A stretch of 58,702 nt of DNA from an uncultured Lachnospiraceae bacterium (GTDB taxonomy: Bacteria > Bacillota > Clostridia > Lachnospirales > Lachnospiraceae). The stretch covers positions 1-58,702 of the forward strand of contig CACZJD010000004.1 in assembly GCA_902781325.1 (NCBI GenBank), written 5' to 3'. The translations under genes and the position numbers were made by a program. Below are positions 52,480 to 58,702 of the stretch, one piece after another. The notes under the pieces are model-generated. The model saw only the letters and a program-made list of their open reading frames with translations. It did no database searches and was not told the origin of the DNA. How positions within the stretch are numbered: position 1 is the first letter of the stretch; every line of letters starts with the position of its first letter.

Positions 52480-55400
52480 ATGAATTTCTTTAACAAGATG
52501 GCGGAAAAGTTTCTAACTGCAAACCGCAGACTTAAGAAGTGGCAGAGGGTTGTCTCAGTGTTGGCAGCAGTCGTCGTCTTTGTAACGACCTATGCCCTGG
52601 TCTTGCCGGCTATAACACTGGACAAAGAAACTGCATCCACGCAGGCGGGCATGGAGATCGTAGCGAGCGAACAGGAGCCCGGGAGCGATGGAACTGTCTA
52701 TGAAGCCGAGCCCGAAGAAGAGCCGGATGAGGTCCAGGCGGAATCGGGCGAGGCGGAACCTCAGGCAGAATCAGCTTCAGAGGACAGCGGAAGCCAGGAA
52801 GCAGAAGTCTCAGAGGATTCAGAGGATCAGTCCGGAGAATCAGAAGATGCGGATTCCGGGCAGGATACTACAGAGACAGCGGAAACCGTTGAGGAAGTTC
52901 AGCTGATCACTGAGAAGACGCAGCTTTCCTATCGGTACATCGATGAGAACTTCGAAACAGATCCGGATGATAATGTAGATGACGGGTATACTGTCTACGC
53001 AGAATTTGATGCAGATGCGAAGCTTCCTGTCGGAGTGGAGCTGAGGGTAAAGGAGATCACGAAAGAGAGTGATCCGGAAGCATACGAGGCTTACTATGAA
53101 AAGACCTTGAGCGAAATGCAGGATAAGTATGATGAGAATACAGATCTGTCTTTTGCAAGATTCTATGATATTTCATTTGTCTATAACGGAGAAGAAATTG
53201 AGCCGAGCGGCTATGTCAAAGTAAGGATTGAGTACAACAAGCCGGTGGAAGTCAAGACTGACGAAAACGTCGATGCAGTTCATTTTGACAAGTACAATGA
53301 CGAGAAGCCGGAAGTCATTGATTCTGAGGTCGAGACTGAGAAGAAAGGCGAAGACGACACGCTCAAGACAGTAGAATTTGAGTCGGGTTCTTTTTCTGTG
53401 TATGGTATCATCGGATCCTATACAGTTGACTTTCACTGGGAAGTAAATGGGAAAGAGTATGAATTAAGCATCCCCGGAGGAGGCTTTGTGAGTTTTACAG
53501 AACTTGTAGAAGTTCTGGGAGTAATTGACGGTACGCACAAAGGGGAAAACATCGCTGAAAATGAGGCTGCGCAGTCAATACCGAATGAATTGACCGTGTC
53601 TGACACTACCAGAGAATTCGTGGCTGATGTTGCGAACGTGGAGTTTAGTTCACCGGAACTTGTATCTGTGAGTAAAGTTGAAAAAGATACCACGGTTGGG
53701 AGAATCAAAGAAGAACTTCATCTAGAGTGTGAGTATTCTTTGGAGCTTACGGATGAGCAAATCAAAACAATCAATGAGGGTGAAGTTAAAGCAGGAGATT
53801 GGGCGCTTATTTCGCTAAAAGCGTTTGATACAGAAGAAACACTTACGATCACTATGAATAATGGAGAAGTGTTTGTTATCAAAGTGACAGATGATCAGGA
53901 GAATCCACTGGGATTACACGGAAAAACCTTTAGTATTCTCGGACAAAAAAACAACACACAATACTACTTGAATAACACTGTAACCTCATCAAATACTCTA
54001 AGCGCAACAGCAGTCAATTCTTCGACGAGTCGAGGAACACCGTGGACCTTTGAATGGACAGGTACAGGTAAGAATTACCTGATTCATGACAATGATGGCA
54101 AGTATATTATTATTCAAGATGACAATAAGGTAACTCTAACCACAGACAAAAATCAGGCACTGGATAATCCTATAACAGTTAATTCAATTGATGGTAAATA
54201 CTCTTTTGTAAATAAGAATAATATTGGATTAAACATCTATGGGAATTCCGGCTTTGGCGGTTGGCCTTATGATACGTCGAATGATGATTTCATGATGACA
54301 TTACAGAGCCCCGAGGATCTTACTCGGCCTGGAACCATTGCAACTGCCGATTCAAGTGATGGAATTACGATCAATCTGTTCGACTATGGCCCGGAGGATC
54401 AACTCGACACTGTAGATCATCACAATGGAAATCCGGCAGATGCAGGGGTTAATAGTGGACATACACTGAAATTCTTCTCCTATGGAAATGTTGTAGGAAC
54501 TGGAATCAATGATTTTACCGGTACTGGAAACGGCGCACAGGTTGGTATAGTCAACGACAGGTTAGGATCAGACAATTATCCGGTATTAGCAGGATCAGAG
54601 GAATCCCTGAACTATCTGTTCGGCGGCGTGTCAAATCAATACGTTACAGGATACTACGGGCTGAATCATCTTTTTACAAAAGATGAGGATGAGTATTATC
54701 GCTATGACAGTGATACCAATTACGCTTACTACGATTCTTCAAATGGAAACAGAGATTTTAAAGTATACAGTAAGACTTTTCGTGAAGAAGGAGCGGACGA
54801 ACAATACTTTGCCATAGGATTTTTCCCCTTTAATGATTACGATGAATATCACAATTGTATTCACGGCATAAACTTTAACTGGGACACCGATACCACCAGA
54901 CAGGGCTATTATAACCACCACTTCGGTATGGAGATGAAAGCTGAGTTTACTTATCTGCCCGGCGGACAGTACAACGGGAATGATATTTCTTATCATTTCT
55001 CCGGTGATGATGATATGTGGGTATTTGTCGACGGAATCCTAGTTATGGACATAGGCGGCATACACAATCCGGTTGCGGGGGATATTAACTTCAGGACCGG
55101 TGAAGTAACCGTACATGGGAGTTCACAGGAGAATTTTAAAGTTAAATACAAGAGAATAACAGGTAAAGACTGGGATGATTCTGATTACTCAACTCATGAT
55201 TTCAGAGTGTTCTATATGGAACGCGGCGGTATGTACTCGAACTTGGAAGTGGAGTTCAATCTGCCGACCTTTAAGACGATTGCTGTAGAGAAACAGATGG
55301 AGGAGGGACTTACGGAAGAGCAGCGCGAACTCTATAAAAACGTAGAATTCAAGTATGAGCTTCTTTTAAATGGTGAACTATATAACGGTAATCAGACGGT

Positions 55401-56616
55401 CAGGCAAGATAAGAACGGCGATGTAATCGAAAAGGGGTTTGAGATATCAAACGGCGAAATATCAATTAAGGACGGAGAGGTTGTGGCGATCACACATCTT
55501 ACGAGACAGGATGTATTCTCTGTATCTGAGAAAAACCTTGATATGTCTCAATACAATGTTCCTAATGCTGAAAGAGTTCATTTAGATGATAACGGAGGAA
55601 GGATTACTGAGGATATTACTCTAACGGAAACAACTGCCCAATATCAGCCTGTGGAAGGAAGAAAAACCTGGATATCAGGTACTTACAATGCTGCGGAAAC
55701 AGAAAAGGTAACCATAAAGAATAAACCTCTTCTGGGTAGCCTTCGCATTGATAAGAAGGTCACCTATAATGGTGCCGCCCCTGTGTCAGACGAGGAGAAA
55801 GCATCACTTGCAGGAACATATGTCTTTAAGATTTTTAAAGACGTAGACTGCACAATCCCGTATAAGGAGAACGGTGAGGATAAGACAATCTCCATAACGA
55901 TCAACAACGACGGCACAGCCCAGTCCAGTGAACTGGTTTCACTACTCGAAGGAGTTTATTGGATTCAGGAAGAAACGCCTGATAATGGTGCAGCTCCGAT
56001 TCAGAATAAGTTCGAGGTGAGAGTTACACCGAGCCATACAACAAGCGCTCCTGCCATTGTTACCTTTACAAATAACATAGAGGGAGAAGTATCAATCGAT
56101 ATATACAAGATTGATAAGAGCGACAACACGAAAAAGCTTTCCGGAGCAGTCTTTACGCTGAGAAAAATAGCAGATAAAGATCCTATTTCTGAAGGCACCT
56201 ATGAGAGTGAAGAAGGGTTTGATCCTATTGATTCTGAACCGACTGCTGAGGGAACAGGTAAGACGGGATTTGCTAATCTGAAGTCCGGTTACTATGAGTT
56301 GACAGAGAAGACACCTCCTGCCGGTTACATTAAAACAGAAGATCTTGCAGTCTATTTCAAGATTAAGAACGGAAAGGTAACCTGGCTCGAAAAAGGATCA
56401 GGAAAGCCCTCTACCTGGGAAGAAAAGACAGAGGATACAATGGTTTCCTTTGAGGCGGCTAAAGATGATGAAAACGCATCCTTTTCCGTTAAGAATGAAC
56501 CCGGTGCAGTTCTTCCCGCGGCGGGAGGCCCTGGAACAAAACTCTTCACAATCCTTGGATCGATCCTGATCGCAGGAGCGGGAGCATTGTTGTTCAGGAA
56601 ACGCCGTCTGGCATGA
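52480..56616 (+). CDS. Giant pilus tip adhesin with fibro-slime and CnaB domains (LPAAG anchor)
   Basis: The 1378-aa protein has a long N-terminal signal (RRLKKWQRVVSVLAAVVVF, ending LVLPAITLD) of a type frequent in Lachnospiraceae surface proteins. An acidic Glu/Ser-rich linker (about residues 60-145) follows. Residues about 625-930 form a fibro-slime (PA14-like) lectin-type domain with YFAIGFFPFNDYDEYH, FSGDDDMWVFVDG and DIGGIHNP. Two or three CnaB domains come next (from about 945, 1086 and 1202), with the E-box YYELTEKTPPAGY. The anchor is LPAAG at about 1345-1349, then a helix and RKRRLA. The size and the PA14-like domain fit a tip adhesin. The middle third (about 53.9-55.6 kb) is strikingly A/T-rich. 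Confidence 0.9.
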   Translation: MNFFNKMAEKFLTANRRLKKWQRVVSVLAAVVVFVTTYALVLPAITLDKETASTQAGMEIVASEQEPGSDGTVYEAEPEEEPDEVQAESGEAEPQAESASEDSGSQEAEVSEDSEDQSGESEDADSGQDTTETAETVEEVQLITEKTQLSYRYIDENFETDPDDNVDDGYTVYAEFDADAKLPVGVELRVKEITKESDPEAYEAYYEKTLSEMQDKYDENTDLSFARFYDISFVYNGEEIEPSGYVKVRIEYNKPVEVKTDENVDAVHFDKYNDEKPEVIDSEVETEKKGEDDTLKTVEFESGSFSVYGIIGSYTVDFHWEVNGKEYELSIPGGGFVSFTELVEVLGVIDGTHKGENIAENEAAQSIPNELTVSDTTREFVADVANVEFSSPELVSVSKVEKDTTVGRIKEELHLECEYSLELTDEQIKTINEGEVKAGDWALISLKAFDTEETLTITMNNGEVFVIKVTDDQENPLGLHGKTFSILGQKNNTQYYLNNTVTSSNTLSATAVNSSTSRGTPWTFEWTGTGKNYLIHDNDGKYIIIQDDNKVTLTTDKNQALDNPITVNSIDGKYSFVNKNNIGLNIYGNSGFGGWPYDTSNDDFMMTLQSPEDLTRPGTIATADSSDGITINLFDYGPEDQLDTVDHHNGNPADAGVNSGHTLKFFSYGNVVGTGINDFTGTGNGAQVGIVNDRLGSDNYPVLAGSEESLNYLFGGVSNQYVTGYYGLNHLFTKDEDEYYRYDSDTNYAYYDSSNGNRDFKVYSKTFREEGADEQYFAIGFFPFNDYDEYHNCIHGINFNWDTDTTRQGYYNHHFGMEMKAEFTYLPGGQYNGNDISYHFSGDDDMWVFVDGILVMDIGGIHNPVAGDINFRTGEVTVHGSSQENFKVKYKRITGKDWDDSDYSTHDFRVFYMERGGMYSNLEVEFNLPTFKTIAVEKQMEEGLTEEQRELYKNVEFKYELLLNGELYNGNQTVRQDKNGDVIEKGFEISNGEISIKDGEVVAITHLTRQDVFSVSEKNLDMSQYNVPNAERVHLDDNGGRITEDITLTETTAQYQPVEGRKTWISGTYNAAETEKVTIKNKPLLGSLRIDKKVTYNGAAPVSDEEKASLAGTYVFKIFKDVDCTIPYKENGEDKTISITINNDGTAQSSELVSLLEGVYWIQEETPDNGAAPIQNKFEVRVTPSHTTSAPAIVTFTNNIEGEVSIDIYKIDKSDNTKKLSGAVFTLRKIADKDPISEGTYESEEGFDPIDSEPTAEGTGKTGFANLKSGYYELTEKTPPAGYIKTEDLAVYFKIKNGKVTWLEKGSGKPSTWEEKTEDTMVSFEAAKDDENASFSVKNEPGAVLPAAGGPGTKLFTILGSILIAGAGALLFRKRRLA

Positions 56617-56639
56617 AAAGCAGTATAAGCTAATGAGAA

Positions 56640-56687
56640 GGAGCTGTCCATCCGCTAAGGCATCCAAGACGCCGGATGGTCAGCTCC
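56640..56687 (+). other. Hairpin after the tip adhesin gene
   Basis: ggagctgtccatcc pairs with ggatggtcagctcc with one mismatch around a 20-nt loop. It lacks a T-run; the terminator listed next is the better end of the operon. Confidence 0.45.
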
Positions 56688-56710
56688 ATTTCATATCCGT
56701 ATAACACAAG

Positions 56711-56738
56711 AACCGGGCTCCAAAGAGTCCGGTTTTTG
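56711..56738 (+). terminator. Pilus operon terminator
   Basis: aaccgggctc pairs with gagtccggtt (one wobble) around caaa, followed by TTTTT. It closes the pilus locus on its right side. Confidence 0.75.
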
Positions 56739-56873
56739 CTGTAAAATGCGGGCACACTCTTTTTTGGTTTATATAGAAATGCAATCGCTTTGTGCATGGT
56801 AATAAATGACTGTAAAGAATAGTATACCAAATACACATTACCACATCTACCGTTTCGATATGAACAGAATGCA

Positions 56874-56906
56874 CGAAAAAAAGGCCTGCCGGAAGAAGGC
56901 AGGCCT
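56874..56906 (-). terminator. Terminator of the phosphopantetheinyl transferase gene
   Basis: On the minus strand aggcctgcc pairs with ggcaggcct around a 7-nt loop and is followed by a run of seven T. It lies a few nt after the stop codon. Confidence 0.8.
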
Positions 56907-56910
56907 GCGG

Positions 56911-57609
56911 TCATTTGATGATCTTTATACATTCCGGCTGCAATGGAACATAACTGCTGACAGAAAGGCAGTACCCTTCAGGAGCATTGCACTCGGTCAA
57001 ATAAATCCCGTTCGCGGATTTTGTAGTCCTGATCCTTCCGCGATCGAGATCCGGTCGAAAACTATTGAAAGGTTCGGCCAGCCCCCGGCCGGTCAGTTTC
57101 ATATAGCTCTCTCTGGCGGTCCAATAGCGGCAGAAGAGAAGAAGAGCGGATGAGCTGTCTCCTCCGCGGACAAGCGCACGAAGAGACTCTTTCTCCTCGT
57201 CTGAGAAGAAATGGTCCGCAATCTTCAAGACCTTTTCAGGATTGGTCGGAATTTCCTGAATATCAATACCGATCGGCTGGGGATCTTTGCCGCCGCAGAT
57301 CACGCCGCAGACTACATATCTGCCGGAATGGGAGATGTTGTAATGGAAATCGGGAAAGTCTTGAAAATAAGGCTTGCCCTCCGGCGTGCGGGTTTCACAG
57401 GCAAGTTCTTCCGGAGAAGGCTTGTGTCCGAGATATGATTCAAGGGCTCTTGCGGTCAGCTCACGGGCAATGACGGATTCCGGCTTTGAAATTGCGGAAG
57501 TGGATACTGATTTACTTAAACAGGTCTTCAGTGAAGTTCCGGACGGAATCTCAGCGATAAATATCATAAGGATATATCCGGACTCTTCGGATGAATTGTC
57601 GGTTCTCAT
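56911..57609 (-). CDS. 4'-phosphopantetheinyl transferase (Sfp/HetI type)
   Basis: This enzyme attaches the phosphopantetheine arm of CoA to carrier proteins. The 232-aa protein has the Sfp-family motifs NISHSGRYVVCGV, PIGIDIQEI (metal-binding Asp) and the helix CRYWTARESYMKLTGRG, matching WxxKExxxK with Arg at the first Lys. The length is typical for two-domain Sfp types. AcpS (about 120 aa) is ruled out. The start at 57609 has AGGAG at 8 nt, and an earlier ATG at 57636 does not. No polyketide, peptide synthetase or fatty-acid genes are near, so its client is elsewhere. Confidence 0.9.
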   Translation of the reverse strand: MRTDNSSEESGYILMIFIAEIPSGTSLKTCLSKSVSTSAISKPESVIARELTARALESYLGHKPSPEELACETRTPEGKPYFQDFPDFHYNISHSGRYVVCGVICGGKDPQPIGIDIQEIPTNPEKVLKIADHFFSDEEKESLRALVRGGDSSSALLLFCRYWTARESYMKLTGRGLAEPFNSFRPDLDRGRIRTTKSANGIYLTECNAPEGYCLSVSSYVPLQPECIKIIK

Positions 57610-57691
57610 AGAGACGCTCCTATGTGAGGAATTCAAACGGCGTTCATTGATATTTATATAGGAAAATTAACATGCCGTCAAATATTTACGT

Positions 57692-57719
57692 TTTACATTG
57701 GGATGAATTGTGCTATAAT
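57692..57719 (+). promoter_or_regulatory. Promoter of secD
   Basis: TTTACA and a perfect TATAAT are separated by 16 bp, and the -10 is extended (TGCTATAAT). Transcription from here would give a leader of nearly 200 nt. Confidence 0.7.
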
Positions 57720-57753
57720 TTCAAAGGTTGTAGGCTTTTTTGGGAAATTACCG

Positions 57754-57862
57754 CAACACAGGGGGATATCCCCCACTGTGTTAAAGATGCACACGCGTGC
57801 GGAAAGGCAGATGTTGCCTTACAGGCAACCCGCACGCGGCACAGCGGCTCGCTATGCGAGCC
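57754..57862 (+). ncRNA. Structured secD leader RNA of unknown class
   Basis: Three consecutive hairpins can form. The first pairs cacagggggatatc-region arms with ccccactgtg (57756-57781). The second is a long stem, gtgcgg with ccgcac, whose inside holds gttgcc, ttaca, ggcaac and a one-sided bulge aaaggcagat (57795-57838). The third is ggctcgc, tat, gcgagcc (57846-57862). No strong T-run follows. It does not match a riboswitch class known to me. It could be an attenuator, a protein-binding leader or a cis-acting sensor of secretion. Confidence 0.5.
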
Positions 57863-57923
57863 TTAATTAGGGGGTTTTTCCGAAAGGGACCTGCAGGCAT
57901 TGAAAGATAGAAGGAGATGTAAC

Positions 57924-58702
57924 ATGAAAAAATCGAGAGCAGTCATCGCACTGATCTTAACCGCGGTGATCACCGGACTTATGGCGTATACCGCACTGGT
58001 AGGTCTGGGCAGCGGGCACAGAGGATCTTATCACAACATCAAGCTTGGACTCGACCTTGCAGGCGGCGCCAGCATCACTTATGAGGCAGTAGGCGACGAA
58101 GACCCCTCGGCAGAGGATATGTCGGACACCGTTTACAAGCTTCAGCAGCGTGTTGACCAGTACAGCACAGAGGCGCAGGTCTACACGGAGGGCAGCGACA
58201 GGATCAATATCGAGATCCCCGGCATCTCCGGCGTCGAAGAGACCAACAAGATCCTCGAGGAACTGGGCAAGCCCGGCTCTCTGTATTTTATCAGACAGAC
58301 AGATGAGAGCGGAAACCAGAACTATGAACTCGGAACTGACGAGAACGGCAATTACGGCTATGTCCTGACCAAGGATCTTGCGCAGATCATCGCGGACGGC
58401 GACGCTGTTCTGCAGGGCACGGACGTGGCGGAAGCCAAAGCCGGCTATCAGTCCGACAATATGAACAATCAGGAAATCGTGGTTTCCCTTACATTTACTG
58501 ACGAAGGCAAGCAGAAGTTTGCTGATGCGACGACCAAGGCCTATGCGGCCGGCGAGAGCATCGGTATCTACTACGACGGCAAATTTATTAGCGTTCCCAG
58601 AGTTCAGGCGGCGATCACAGACGGCCGTGCGGTCATCACCGGCGAGAGTACGATCGAAGAGGCGGAGAGCCTTGCCTCCAATATCCGTATCGGCGGACTT
58701 AA
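57924..58702 (+). CDS. secD: Protein translocase subunit SecD (or SecDF fusion), 5' part
   Basis: SecD works with SecF after SecYEG to pull exported proteins across the membrane using the proton gradient. The visible 259 residues have the first membrane helix (about 7-28), then IKLGLDLAGGASITYE, the SecD signature. The P1 domain follows with YKLQQRVDQYSTEAQVYTEG and RINIEIPGI. Near the edge are LTFTDEGKQKFADAT, ISVPRVQAAITDGRAVITG and ASNIRIGGL, which precede helix 2. The window ends before the C-terminal membrane part, so a SecDF fusion cannot be excluded. The start follows AAGGAG at 7 nt. Confidence 0.94.
   Translation, partial: MKKSRAVIALILTAVITGLMAYTALVGLGSGHRGSYHNIKLGLDLAGGASITYEAVGDEDPSAEDMSDTVYKLQQRVDQYSTEAQVYTEGSDRINIEIPGISGVEETNKILEELGKPGSLYFIRQTDESGNQNYELGTDENGNYGYVLTKDLAQIIADGDAVLQGTDVAEAKAGYQSDNMNNQEIVVSLTFTDEGKQKFADATTKAYAAGESIGIYYDGKFISVPRVQAAITDGRAVITGESTIEEAESLASNIRIGGL

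Noticed and set aside
57754-57862. tRNA gene in the secD leader
   Set aside because: The hairpins do not form a cloverleaf, and no T-loop or CCA end is seen.

Overview
The window looks like a chromosomal segment of a gut-type Lachnospiraceae or related Clostridia. Supporting signs are strong purine-rich Shine-Dalgarno sites, Gram-positive intrinsic terminators, and a typical Clostridia gene set: RqcH, RemA, type III glutamine synthetase, class C sortase and LPXTG-type pilins, and sugar ABC importers without their own ATPase. Most genes are moderately GC-rich. The pilus locus (about 47.0-56.7 kb), above all the middle of its last gene, is visibly richer in A+T. I saw no rRNA, tRNA, CRISPR array, IS element or prophage. 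Placement below family level is not possible by eye.

Layout. 1-3060 (minus): a purine-type NCS2 permease cut by the window edge and carrying two frame disruptions, then an alanine/glycine:Na+ symporter under a tandem glycine riboswitch with terminator. 3.2-11.3 kb: a zinc-ribbon membrane protein, a membrane-anchored alpha/beta hydrolase, a ROK glucokinase, DUF1846, a DUF815 AAA ATPase and a secreted RsiV-like protein. 11.4-15.0 kb: cysE, galT and larE. 15.0-21.3 kb: rqcH facing yicC-remA-gmk-rpoZ-rimO-pgsA. 21.4-29.6 kb: thiN, a CDF metal transporter behind glnN, an L,D-transpeptidase, proB and gpmI.

29.6-37.4 kb holds the most unusual operon. Two carbohydrate ABC-importer permeases are followed by an HlyD-like adaptor, a protein with a MacB-like extracellular core domain, and a large lipoprotein that appears to join a beta-propeller-like region, a Gly/Pro/Ala/Glu repeat and a solute-binding domain. 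37.4-46.9 kb is housekeeping: lepA, hemW, comM-dprA, hisS (frameshifted as given) and aspS. 47.0-56.7 kb is a pilus locus: dedicated signal peptidase I, a possible 49-aa ORF, major pilin, class C sortase, an IPQTG pilin and a 1378-aa fibro-slime tip adhesin. The window ends with an Sfp-type phosphopantetheinyl transferase and the start of secD behind a structured leader.

How the genes work together. In the pilus locus, the signal peptidase would process pilins exported by Sec, and the sortase would polymerise the LPSTG shaft and join the IPQTG and LPAAG subunits. The yicC-to-pgsA block groups RNA, transcription and translation factors with phospholipid synthesis. The frame breaks in the NCS2 gene and in the essential gene hisS raise the possibility of residual sequence errors.
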